DNA from: Dillenia suffruticosa
Lineage: Eukaryota > Streptophyta > Magnoliopsida > Dilleniales > Dilleniaceae
DNA length: 64,000 bases
Assembly: GCA_033439265.1 (NCBI GenBank)
Contig: JAVTVX010000030.1
Span: forward strand, 1,862,501 to 1,926,500
Reading direction: 5' to 3'
Shown here: piece after piece, positions 48,477-60,200 of the stretch
Position numbering within the stretch: position 1 is the first letter of the stretch
Layout of the letters: each line of letters begins with the position of its first letter
The notes under the pieces: generated by a model
The model's input: only the letters and a program-made list of their open reading frames with translations
Database searches by the model: none
What the model was told of the DNA's origin: nothing
Made by a program: the position numbers and the translations under genes

Positions 48477-48754
48477 CTAATTGGTAATACATTGATATTG
48501 CATTTGCTTAATGGTAGTCAATTTTCTCTCATAAGTATGAATATTTCTCAAAGGTCCCATGTTATGCATTTTCTCTCCAATTTGAATCTAAAATAGTGGA
48601 TTCCAATTTTAATTTTATACTAGCTCATAATATATGAAACTTATATGTTAATTTCAAAGGTATAACATTATTTGAAGATATTTAAGTGTTTTTTTAGTGT
48701 CATCTTAAGATCACAAAAGGTCCATTTGCCTTCTCTTTTCCGGTGTTAAATCAA

Positions 48755-49063
48755 AGGTTCTTTTATGCCTGAAGAGCTATTTGCCCTGGATTGCCTTTTT
48801 GGCATATTAAATGTTGCATTCATGTTCCCATGGGACAATCTAATAGTTACAACTCTTTTTCCCAATCGTGTGATTTGAAATTTAAATCTCGCATAGATAA
48901 AATATATATATATTGAATTCATAGTTAGCTTCTCTTATTCACTCATTTGACCGAATGCTTGAAGATGGAATGGCAGCCTAAGATCTAGACATGAGTGAGC
49001 AAATCTGGGATTACCTTACCACCGGCTTGGGCCTCTGAATGCCATTCCAGTCAACCTTTAAGT
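48755..49063 (+). pseudogene. P450-L, C-terminal CYP76 remnant
   Basis: A degraded haem-region piece (ICPGLP-like, TTTGCCCTGGATTGCC near 48780) reaches ...AAATGTTGCATTC at about 48825. It is split by a short SINE and resumes at about 48930 with ASLIHSF and LEDGM, then a stop, then DMSEQ; the frame is broken near the end. All other parts of the gene are gone. Confidence 0.8.
48834..48925 (+). mobile_element. Short tRNA-headed SINE inside P450-L
   Basis: Contains CTAATAGTTACAACTCTTTTTCCC and a weak B box, followed by an A/T tail. It aligns with the element at 19605-19691. Possible target repeat ATTCAT(A)GTT on both sides. Confidence 0.6.
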
Positions 49064-49079
49064 CATTATGATTATATTT

Positions 49080-50942
49080 TGCACAGCATTTTCTTTGGCC
49101 AAGTTTTTAGTCATCTTTTATTCCAATCAATTGTTTTTAGTCATTTTCTTTGGTCAAATTTTAACTTGATTCAATTTTTTATTTTATTTTATATCTATTT
49201 TGTTATTTTTTATTAATATGTTTTTTAGTTTAAGTAAAAAAATTGTAGAAAAATTATAAAACTTTATAAATTAAATTTGTCCATAAAAAATTAGAACAAC
49301 TATTAATATACTAATAACTTTTTATGCTAAAAATTTTATCAAATTTCAATTATAGTTTCAATTTTTTTGAACAAGCCACAGCATAGCGTTACAAATGAGT
49401 GATCATTCAAAATGGCTACATTTATTCTTACTTTTACAAAATGAGATCGAAGAAGGGTAAATAATGGATCTATCCTTAAGTGAAATAACCAAATTACCCC
49501 TCCCTTATTAAAAAACAGATAAGAGGGAGAAGAAAGAAGAAAGAGTGGAGTAGCAGTTTGGTCATTTCACTTTTCATTTAGAAAAAATAGCCGGAATAGG
49601 TTTTTACCGGAGAAAAAATGATGAGAATTTCTATAATGGACTGCCTTGAAAACACAAACAAATACCATGCATACATGTCATGATTATAAATTATGACAAA
49701 ATTAACGATGCAAGAAATATGAATAACATGATAAGCCAACGTAAAACATGAATCAGTCTATAGATCTAATGCTTGACTACCTGTTCCCTCATTTTCTAAT
49801 TATTTCTAATGATGTAGATGCGATTTGGCCTTTAATCAACGAACTTGACTACCAATAAGGGCAATGAGGAATCGGTCTACAGCAAGTTCCATCGAACCCA
49901 CTAAAGGTAAAAACAGGCGGAATAGGCCAAGCGGTCGAACTGGGCAAAATCATGGAGAGGGTTGGCGAGACGTCAAAGATGTGCTAGATTATGTAAAATG
50001 GCAGAAAGAAAGAGATAACACTACTACCTACAAACCCTAATCTATACAGACAAAACATCAAACCCTATTCTCAATGCCAAAACACGCATCACTAGGAACA
50101 AGAAAAGCGAAATAGAATAATCAAAGAACTACTACCTCGAGGACACTTTTGAGGACTTGCACAACTCCTCTAAGCTATTTCAAGGGGTTTCCAACCACAA
50201 AAAAAAAAAAAAAAAACAAAAAAGAAAAGAACCTCCGAGAAGGGGAGTGCAATATTCTTAATCTCTATGTACGCTCTCTGTCTCAGGGGTATTGCGATAT
50301 AAAAATTTGGGATGTTACAATTGGCCATACAAAATTTTAGAGTTTTGAAAATTTCTACATATTTCTTATCATTTCCCTATAGAAAAAAGTCCACATTTCA
50401 AGGACCTGCAATATTTTTACCTGCAACACGTGATGAAGGACAGTCTTTATTTATTATTGAATTTAACTAAAGCTAACTCATTGGCCAGTTCTAAAAATAA
50501 ATATTTTTACCTCTCAAACACCCACATTGGTTCTTGGCGAATCTTGCACGTTAAAACCTGGGAGCCCTCAACCCCGGTCTTTACAAATTATTTTATTTTA
50601 GTAACTTATGGTTTTGTCCATTTCATTATTTGAGAATCTCCATGCATCCACCCACCCACAATGAGCATCCAAGCATAAACTTTTCAAATATAGATATCAA
50701 TTCTATATGCTAAGCGATGACAAGAAGGTTTAAATAATTTATTTAAAAAATGATTATAGTTAATTAAAAAAAATGTCATCTATGTGTCATATCTGAACAT
50801 TGTGTGAAGTTTCACCTATAATATATAATGATTTTACACTTTGATGTCACCAAATTTGACCTAATTTGAGGACAGTAATTATGCTTTAAAGCCAATCTTA
50901 CATAAGAGGGAATAGCACCCAGGACCAAAGCTAAGCTAACCC
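49080..50942 (+). repeat. Upstream flank of P450-M, duplicated upstream of P450-J
   Basis: Collinear with about 41300-43560, without the J-side SINE. It ends with the proximal core ATTATGCTTTAAAGCCAATC and GAGGGAATAGCACCCAG before the ATG. Poly-A near 50199-50216. No gene within. Confidence 0.78.
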
Positions 50943-52863
50943 ATGGACTACATCACACTTCTCATACTACTCTCCATTCTATGGACAGCCATCAAGGTCC
51001 TCAAACTGGGCCGCCGGAAGCACGCCCAGCTCCCACCTGGCCCCCATGGGCTTCCGATCATTGGGAACATGTTACAATTAGGTAACTTGCCACACCAAGC
51101 CTTAGCCAAACTTTCACAAACTTATGGTACAGTCATGTCACTCAAACTAGGTACCCTGACAACCATAGTCTTCTCTTCCTCAGATGTTGCTGAAGAAGTT
51201 CTCAGAAAACATGATAAAAATTTTGCCTACCGGACCATATTTGATGCAGCACGCGCCCTTGACCATCACAAGCGGTCGATCGCATGGCAACCAGTGGATG
51301 CACATTGGAGGTTTTTAAGGAAGATATGCAGCACAGAAATTTTTACGGTGAAACGACTTGAAGCAAGCCAAGGCCTGCGCCAAAGAAAGGTGCAAGAACT
51401 ACTAGACCATGTGCTAGAGTGTAGCCAAACAGGTCGAGCCGTTTACATAGCCCAGGCGGGGTTCACCACATCACTAAATTTCATATCAAACACTATTTTT
51501 TCTAGGGACCTAGCTCATTATGACTCCAAAATGTCACATGAATTTATGGGGCTTGTGAGAGGCCTTTTCCAAGTTATTGTTAAGCCTAATTTGGCCGATT
51601 ATTTTCCAATACTAAGGTTCTTGGATCCACAAGGTATACGAAGACAAGCAGAATTTTATATGGAAAAATTGATGGCAATACTTAATGATATTGTCAATAA
51701 AAGGGTTGAATCGGATGGACATGGTGATAACGGTGACATGCTCAACACCCTCATCAAGCTCCACCGTGAAAATGATTCAGAGTTTAGTCGCAAGGATCTA
51801 AATGTTCTTCTTCTGGTAGCCCTCTCTCTCTCCCTCTCTCTCTGTCTCTCATCTATTAATCCCTAACCAATAATTTTTCTATGAAAAAATATGTTAAAAC
51901 ATTTTTTATTTATATATCTTTTTGGATTTAATAATTAAAATGTCAATCATAATTACCCTATTAATGTGAAATTACAAATTTATATATTAGAAAAACAAAT
52001 TTCAACAAGCAGATGCAAAACAAAGATAGTTATTATGTATTTTATGTAATAAAGAATATTATAAATTTTTAATGATACTTACTGAAATACTTGCAAAAAT
52101 TAAAATTTATTTTTCCTTCAAGTTTCACAAGGACAGCAGCCACCTGTACACCCCTTGCCCTACTGTTTGTTTATCCGCAAGAACTTTTAACACTATTGAG
52201 TTTAATATTGTTTCTTTATATACAGAAATCTTATTATGCCTAACATTCAACTTGACTTAGGATATGTTTGTTGCGGGAACAGACACAACCTCAACCTCAT
52301 TGGAATGGACAATGGCAGAGTTACTAAGACATCCCAAAACACTGGCTAAAGCTCAAGCTGAACTCAGAGAGGTAGTAGGCAAGGGCAAAATGGTCCAAGA
52401 ATCGGATATTTCAAAACTATCCTACTTACAGGCAGTGGTTAAAGAATCATTAAGATTGCATCCCATAGTTCCAATTCTCATACGCGAATCTGCGGCAGAA
52501 GTAGAGATCTCAGGCTACACTATACCTAAAGATGCCCAAATATTTGTAAATGTTTGGTCCATTCAGCATGACCCGAAAGGATGGTCCGACCCATATTCTT
52601 TCCAACCCGAGAGGTTTTTAGATAGTGAGATGGATTTTAAAGGGCAACATTTTGGTTTTATTCCATTTGGTGGCGGAAGAAGATCTTGTCCTGGACTGCC
52701 GTTGGCAGATCGGATGCTGCATTTGTCCTTGGCCTCTCTTATTCACTCGTTTGATTGGAGACTTGAAGATGGAATGAAGCCGGAAGACATTGACATGAGT
52801 GAACGATCTGGGTTAACAATGGGAATGGCTGTGCCTCTCAAAGCTATTCCAATCAAAACCTAA
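50943..52863 (+). CDS. CYP76-family cytochrome P450 (P450-M)
   Basis: Exons 50943-51815 and 52261-52863 give 491 residues; the intron is 445 bp, GTAGCC...CTTAG. The anchor, PPGPHG hinge, WRFLR, canonical I-helix FVAGTDTTSTSLEW, ExxR 353-356, PERF 407-410 and Cys434 are present. The haem motif is FGGGRRSCPG, with Ser433 in place of Ile beside the cysteine ligand and Gly429 for Ala; both fit FxxGxRxCxG. Pro117-Ala118 reads Pro-Val (WQPVDAHW). The CT repeat after the donor is interrupted and short. Coding and 3' flank are closest to P450-I, the 5' flank to P450-J. ER monooxygenase; substrate unknown. Confidence 0.93.
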
Positions 52864-54145
52864 TCAAATTCAAATCACCTAAAAATCAAGCTTTGATATT
52901 AGTCTTTCTTTGTTTGCTACCAGTTTGTAGTATTTGCGCACTTCTTGTTGTTGTTGTGGTACATGCTCATTATTGTTGATGTTTCGTATAATGTTTCATC
53001 TTTCTGATCAGTAAAATATGTGTAAAAAACTTTTTATTTAATAATACGTTTATTAACTCAATATCAGAGTATATAAGTCAAAAAATATTCTATTTTAACA
53101 GTTAATTTTTAAAGTTAGAATCAATAATATATTATTAAAATTAATTTAAAATTCAAGTTCATAGAGTCACCACACAACAATATTAATCTAAAATAGAAAT
53201 CAAATTTTCTCCAAATCCTTGGTTTTAAAACTTCATTAATAGAGATTAAAATTGTTAGGAGTATAAAACAATATATAACACATTCTGTCTATATTTGTTT
53301 ATAAAATTGTTAGGAGATTAAAATTAAGAATTAAATATAAAAGGATTTGAAAATTTTTAAAAAATAAAATCTATTTTAATTAAAAAATATATAAAATTAA
53401 TCATTCTGTCTATATTTGTTTATTTTATTAAAAATTGAGGAAAAAAAGCACACTCTTTCTCTCTCTCTCTCTCTCCCCCCTTCTTTAACCCCAATTTGGC
53501 CGCAATAGCCATGGCGAGAAACTCACCAAATCAACCATTTGGATATTCCACTTTTGCTAATAAAATTGATATATTAATTTTAGTTAATATCATTAATTAT
53601 ATTAACTAAAAATATAAATACTTATTGTATTAACTCGCTTCCCTAAATTTACTTTCTTCTAGAAAAGTAAGGTGCCTTGCAAGGAAATTCTAAGTTTAGA
53701 AAATATATGAAGGCATCTTGATTTTTCAATGTAGGACTTTAATGGGTCTTAAAGTAGGAAGAAAAATAAAAATTTTTATTCAAAACTCCAACAATTCCTA
53801 TCAATACTTATTACATAAAGTGGCACAAATTGTGTTTCTATTTACTCATTTGTCATTTCATGGTATTTTTTTTAAATTCAATTTTTCAATTTTTTTTAAA
53901 TTCCAAGTGATTCCAAGTGAAATTGTTTTGCTTTCTGCCTAACACACTTCATATTTCTTCGTCAAACTTTGAATTTGCATTCATTGAGGCAAACCTCAAA
54001 GGGCATTCGGGCCTACCAAGTCATCATCCATGAAATCAAAGATGGGGAGATGCTCTTAGTCCTATAGGGAACTTTCCAAGTTATGTGGTAGCATGTTATG
54101 GAACAACAAGACAAAATCACTTAGATGGATTTTGGAATCCATTTC
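52864..54145. repeat. 3' flank of P450-M
   Basis: Matches the flank of P450-I (38997-39400 and 40900-41200). A CT block lies at about 53455-53475. No coding sequence beyond repeat-borne ORFs. Confidence 0.7.
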
Positions 54146-55275
54146 CACTACTAAAAAACAGGGTATCAACGATAGACAATTACTGACGGAAAAAAATCTA
54201 ACGTAAATGAAGACGGAATTGCAACGGATTAACGTCGGACGGAATTCTGAGAGATTAGCGATGGAAATTAGCTACAGAAATATTTCCGTCGCTAATTCTT
54301 CGCTATAATGGTTTAGAGTAAAAAAAAAATTGTAAATCTATCGGTGACGGATTTTTTAGCATCAGAAAAATTTTCGTCACTAATTCATCGCTAAGTAGTC
54401 TAGATTGTTAAAAAAAATTATAAACCTATCAGTGACGGATTAACGACGAAATTTTTAATGACAAAATATATTTATCGCTAATTTATCGGTGTAGTGGTGA
54501 AGAGTAAAAAAAAAGAAACAAACTATGTATTACTATCGGCGACGGATATTTTGCTATTTTTTATTTTTTATTTTATAATTCTTTTTCTTTTTTCTTTTAT
54601 TTATTTTATTTTTTCTTTTATTCTATTATTTTATTATTCAATTTAATGGGTAAATCAAAAAATAATTTGCTATTCTATTTTAATTAATCAACGAAATATT
54701 TTATTTTTTTATTTAGCGTAAATTTAATCAATGTCGAATTTAACCAGTTTGAAAAATTCAATGAGAATATTTAATAAAAAAATTACCCAAAGGTAAAGGA
54801 GAAAAAAAAGAGAGACGAGTGTTAAATAAGAAAAAAAAAATGTGAGAGTGAAATAAAATTAAAAAAAAATGAGAGTGTGATTAATATTAAAAAAAAAAAG
54901 TGAGATTTAGATAATATATGTTAAATAAATTAATATCATTGTTCAAACTCTATTAGAATAGAGCTAAGTGTATTTAAAAAAATAAATTTATATTTTTTAT
55001 ATTTATATATTTTTCATATTTAATGAATTATTTAATTATTTATTTATAATTTATTTTTATATTATTTATTTTATGATTAGTAATTACATAACTAATCATT
55101 TTAGATTTTTAAATATGATTATTCTATTATTTTCATAAAACAATTTATATTTACATAAAAATTTTTATATTTTTTATATTTTTTATATTTACACATTTTT
55201 TTACATTTTTATTTTTAAAATTTTTACAAAATGTTATTTTTCATGTCATTTTGTATCAGTTATGTTTCTGTGCAA
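54146..55275. mobile_element. CACTA-like insertion 3
   Basis: Starts CACTACTAAAAAAC and carries the family motifs (TCCGTCGCTAATTC, TATCGGTGACGGA) to about 54540. About 700 bp of AT-rich DNA follows. The flank homology to 41190-41240 is interrupted exactly here and resumes at TATCCACCTTTCAAGCAATC (about 55277). The right terminus is not a clear CTAGTAGTG, so the 3' end is degraded or there is a second insertion. Confidence 0.6.
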
Positions 55276-56216
55276 CCTGAGTATCCACCTTTCAAGCAAT
55301 CATAACATCTCAAAATTCCTTATGTCCCTCACAAAATATTCAACATATTAACCTAAATTTTTGGCATTGAATTATAAGCTTCTCCGAGTTATTATCAGAT
55401 CTGACTGCCTCTTAAATAAAATCCACCCTAACTTGAGAAACGAAGAATTTTCTTTCTTAGATACTAATAGGGTACTCTCGTCTCTTATGGACAGTTCAAG
55501 CGGTAGACTTTTTTTATTTTTATCCTTTCTTTTTTGATTCGATTTTATTTGATTGCATCTCGTTATACCCAAATAATAATAATAATAATAATAGTGTACC
55601 CCTCAAGAAGCAGCCAAAAGAAAAATGAAAAATCAAACTGCTCCAATTCCTAATGGGGCTTTGCCTAAAACGACCCTAAAAATTGTAGAGACAAGTTTCA
55701 GAAATCTCATGGGATGTTGAGCGATTTTCAAAATACTATTTTTTTAGAAAAAAAAATAATCTAATTAAATTACAATTATTACCAAGATCTCCTTGCCCGA
55801 AACCCTAATAAAATTTATAAAGCATAATATTCTTAAACTTTATCATTTTGAATTTGGTGAGAAATATTTAAATGGATAAAATCAAAATTAGGGATTAAAA
55901 AATAGTCAATAACTATCTATTAACCAACTAGAACTCTCTCCCCACCCAACACATTTTCTCTTTGTTATATTTTATTGTTGTGTAAGTCAAAAATTAAATG
56001 AATTGATTTATATTTGACACAGTTCATCTTAATATATTTTAAATTTTCTTTTATTTAAATATTTTTATCAACTCAAAATTAATCAACCAAATATTATTAA
56101 TAAGAATCATCACGTTAGATCAATTTAGTTTTTAACTCATTTGTAAATTTATGTATATTCTCATATATAAATATTTATTTGAGAAACCATTAAAGAGCAG
56201 TAATCAATTGAGACAC

Positions 56217-56343
56217 AAGTGTCGAACAAGGTCGATGAGATTTAACTCAAGTAGCAACAATCTCCATCCATTTATAATAAATTCGGATTCGAGTCTCACT
56301 CTGAATCACAAAAAAAAAAAAAAAAAAAAAAGTGACAAACAAG
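56217..56343 (+). mobile_element. Short tRNA-headed SINE
   Basis: AAGTGTCGAACAAG (56217-56230) and AAGTGACAAACAAG (56330-56343) are imperfect target repeats. They flank about 99 bp with TTAACTCAAGTAGCAAC (A-box-like), CGGATTCGAGTCTC (B box) and a poly-A tail. Confidence 0.75.
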
Positions 56344-56659
56344 AAAGTTTGGGGTATAAACATTTGTTTTCGGTCTCAAACCAAGATTTCCAAATTTGAT
56401 TTTCACTGTTGGGACTTGCCCTTTACTTCCCCTTTCCTTAATTCTCTGTTAGGCCCATATATCTCCTCCATAATCGAAAAAATAAAATACGGTAAATAAA
56501 TAGATAAATTGAGAGGTGAAGTATTTATACCCAACATTGTTCCGAAGGCTAGATCCAATCTCCACTTGTTCTAAGCCAAAAGGCTCAGAAAAGTATTGAT
56601 CCAATCTCCACAAGTGTTTCTTATTTACTATTACTAAGTCAACCGACAAACAATCTATT

Positions 56660-56798
56660 TAATGTATAATGATTCTAATTCTCTTAAATAAATATTCAAT
56701 TCAAAATTTAAAAATAAAAAAATTATATTATGAGAGATCTATCTTAAATTGAACTCAACAATATTTAGATCAGATTAATCGGAATATGATTTCGAATA
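56660..56798 (+). mobile_element. SINE relic (Au-like family), sense
   Basis: Tail-half similarity: GAGAGATC..., AACTCAACAATATTTAGATCAG, GATTAATCGGAATATGATTTCGA. No ends found. Confidence 0.45.
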
Positions 56799-58394
56799 GC
56801 GATTAGTTATTTAAAATAAATAAATAACATTACTTAGACATTCAAATCAAACCCCAATCATACCCTTCGGGGTTTGATTCGGAGATTCAGTTTGGGTTTA
56901 AGATTGTGGATTGTGAACATTGGTATTGGGCCATCATTGAGATTCTAAAGATGCCCTAACCATGATTATAATTTTTTAAGTCATCTGATTATAAATTAAT
57001 CAAGAATTCTAATCTGATCCGCATTTAAAGTTACCAAACAAAAACAATAAAAGCTAAGTTGCTTTCACCAAGGATATCGACCTCAACCATCAACTTTGAC
57101 GATCAAATCATCCACTCATAAATTTATTAAACATAAGTATAGTGCAAGCAAGTAACAAAAGTCTCAAAAGAATTGCGTATCAACTTGTTTATAAGTTTTG
57201 ATTTTCATAAAATAAAATTAATATTTATTTGAAGAAAAGGAATTTTTATGGTTTTGAGATTTCAACGTAGATTAACCAGAGCTAAATTTAAAATTCTAAC
57301 CGAAAATAAAAATTCCAAATTTCATTTATACTCGAGTGTAGTAATTACGAGATATTTATCGATTTTTAAATTAAAAATGCCAACATTTATCAAAGTAAAA
57401 ATTATTTACAAATTTTAAAAACAATTCCCATCACACTTGTAATGAGATTTGAGAACATAATCTCTTTATTAATAGTAGAAATTGTTATCGAGAGTTATAT
57501 TTTCGACCCTCAATATAGAAAAGAGTCTATTTTCACCGTCCGAGCCCATCCATTATTTTTGTTGCACCATGACTAGTTTGGGATTTGTGAATGATTGAAA
57601 ACAATATAAAAGTGTTGACTTAATTACATAATGAAAATACAAATCCTTACAAAATTTTGTGATTTCCCAATCCAAAACTACTAAATATATATTAAAACTA
57701 CTGATTATATGCTATTTATTATAACTCAATCGATAATGCTTTTGATTTGATATATTATAATTAGCAAAGTTTATTTAATTTCTTTTTTATTTAAAAATCC
57801 ATACTTTTATAGAATTAGAAATGAATTCCATATTTTTCATTCAAAAATAATAAAAATATTAGATTAAAAATGGATTTTATAATTTTTTTTTAAAAAAAAT
57901 TATTTAGTTTCAAAGACATCCTTAAAAAAAAAAAAAAAGCATAAGAATTCAGTGCCAAACTCATGATTTGGGGGAAGTAGTTCAATCCCAATATGATCAG
58001 GAGGAGGTAGTTCACCAATTTCACTCAAATCAATTATTATTCTTCAAGAACAAAATTTGATTTGGAGGAAGAGATCAGCAATACCAAGAAAAATGGGTAT
58101 TATTCACTTGCAAATGGAATTATACCTTGTGTTTATTTCACGAAATCTTAAATAACATTAATTAAATTTGACTTAATGAAAAACACGACACTAGAATAAT
58201 TAAAACCGAATGAAAAATAATGCATGAAAACATGATTAAAAAAATTTATATATTAAAATAAAATTGAGCAAATCTACGATAAATCTTCAATGATACATGT
58301 AATTGTAATAAAATTCTCAAACTTAGATTTTTTTCCTTAGTATCGCTAAATGTCTTTAATCTATAATTTAGATCGAGTATTTTGTATTTAGTAT

Positions 58395-58572
58395 TGTTAA
58401 TCTTTTTTTTTTATCAAATATCAGTATCCGTTAATCACATTTGACTAGATGAATTTTTAATAAATAAAATTCTCCCGATATATATATTTTTTTATATATA
58501 AAATTCGAATCTGAAATATTATTTAAAGAGTATCGATATTCAATCACTAAAATAACTAAACGTTGGTTCAAT
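58395..58572 (-). mobile_element. SINE relic (Au-like family), antisense
   Basis: TATCAGTATCCGTTAATCAC at the tail side, AAAATTCGAATCTGAAA as B box, and AACTAAACGTTGGTT at the head match the 43.2 kb copy in order. Confidence 0.55.
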
Positions 58573-59036
58573 TACTTTGATCTGGTATCACTTTTTGATT
58601 AATTAGAGATTTAATATAGGTAAACAAGGCAAATATCTATATGTTTCATTATTTTATTCTGTGAAAGAGTAAGCTGTAATCTTTTGGCATTAACATATAA
58701 TTCTCAACCATTGCATGATATTTTATTTGATTATTGTTGCAAGTCAATGTGAAATTCTGATTATATTTATTAAGTGCGATTAACAAATTAAAGTGAAATT
58801 ACCAACACTACCCTTTAAATGAAAAAGAAAATGGCAAAAGAAAGTGCGCGCCAACTCCACACCAGCCCTACCTGCCCTCCAATTACAAACACATCTTTTC
58901 CCTATTTTAATCGCCGTTTCCCTACATCACACCCTACACTAGTCCCCTACGCCATCACTCATACGTTGACTAGAAAACAGAAAATAAAACCCCAGCCCAA
59001 CCCAAACCCCACATCAAAACTCTCGGATCAACACCA

Positions 59037-59773
59037 ATGGCTTCACCATCACCGATCGCGGTGAATTTAACGATCATGGCACTCTTAATCACCGCCGTCG
59101 CTTCAGCCACTCCGGCCGCCACATCCTACGTTAACCACACCGTCGGTGGCGACGCTGGCTGGTTCTTCAATTCCTCCACCAACACAACTGCTGCCGATTA
59201 CTCTAAATGGGCTGCTAATCAAACCTTCAATCTTGGCGACTATCTCAGTAAGTCAATCTGACGGATCTCATCTCTAATTTCAGAATGCATTTCAAATTTT
59301 GCTTTGTAACTCTCTCTCTCTCTACAGTATTCGGAACAAGTTCGAACCAGACGGTGGTTCAGACCTACAACGAAACGACATACAAGAGTTGCTCCACCGA
59401 CGACGCGCTCGATTCCGACACCTTCCTGTTCGACGGCGGCATTGACCAGTTCGGTCAGCCTCTCAGCATCGCCGTGCCTTTGACCATTGAAGGTCCCAAC
59501 TATTACTTCTCCGATGCCGACGACGGCGTTCAGTGCCAGCAAGGCATGGCTTTCCAGATCACCGTCAATCACGGTCTCGGTCTCCCTCCTAGTCTCAACC
59601 AGCCTCCTCCTCCGCCCTACTCCGAGCCTCCTCCTCCGCCGGATTCCTCTCTCTCTCCGCCTTCCACAGTCGCCGGCGGATCTAATGATGGTGCGTTTGG
59701 GGCCGTTGCTAATGTGCGCTTGGTGGTCGGCATGATCATCTTGTCAGTGGCAGGGGCCTTTTTGGTAATTTAA
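59037..59773 (+). CDS. Early-nodulin-like / phytocyanin-fold protein
   Basis: Exons 59037-59247 and 59328-59773 (80-bp intron, GTAAGT...CTACAG; phase 1) give 218 residues. An N-terminal signal peptide (to about residue 24, ...VASATPA) precedes a phytocyanin domain: VGGDAGW, YSKWAANQTFNLGDYL joined to IF across the intron, and two Cys (KSC and VQC) fitting the conserved disulfide. The usual copper His positions are not His (SNQTVVQ instead of the H..V segment, and VQCQQGM instead of HC..GM), so it probably does not bind copper, as in early-nodulin-like proteins. A Pro-rich linker (QPPPPPYSEPPPPP) and a C-terminal hydrophobic tail (VGMIILSVAGAFLVI) suggest an arabinogalactan-like, GPI-anchored wall or membrane protein. 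It is unrelated to the P450 array. Confidence 0.9.
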
Positions 59774-60200
59774 GATGAAATTGGAGGACAGTGGGACAAT
59801 ACTTTTCTTCCGGGAGTGTTTGGTTACACGGATAGTCACATTCTTGATGGGACCTTTACCATTTTTTTTTTTTCCTTTGGCTGTATTAATTTTGAAAATG
59901 ATACCCATTTCACATGCATTTGGAAAAAAATACATATTTTCTTTGTTATAAATGCAATTTATCATCCCTTCATCTATGAAGCAAAAATTTATGGATTTAT
60001 GTATTAAATTACTATCAACATTTTTGTAAGTTCTGATGGTTCGTGATTTAACTCAAATTAAATTAAATTTAATTTAATTTAATTATCAAATATTAATAAT
60101 TTATTCTTAAAAGAAATAATACAGGATTCGATAAAAGAGAGTAAGGAGAGATAAAAGGATCTTGAGTTTTTTTATCATGATAAAAATAATATATTTTTTT
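59774..60200. other. 3' region of the phytocyanin-like gene
   Basis: AT-rich; contains an AATTTAATTTAATTTAA tandem near 60060-60080. No gene. Confidence 0.5.

Larger units (their letters stand above)
55276..59036. other. AT-rich intergenic with SINE relics
   Basis: No gene recognised. (AAT)n near 55574-55592. SINE relics are listed separately. About 57000-58400 looks single-copy and AT-rich. The P450 array ends before this region. A short CT- and C-rich leader (about 58850-59030, ACCCCAGCCCAACCC) precedes the phytocyanin-like gene and is probably its promoter and 5'UTR. Confidence 0.55.
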
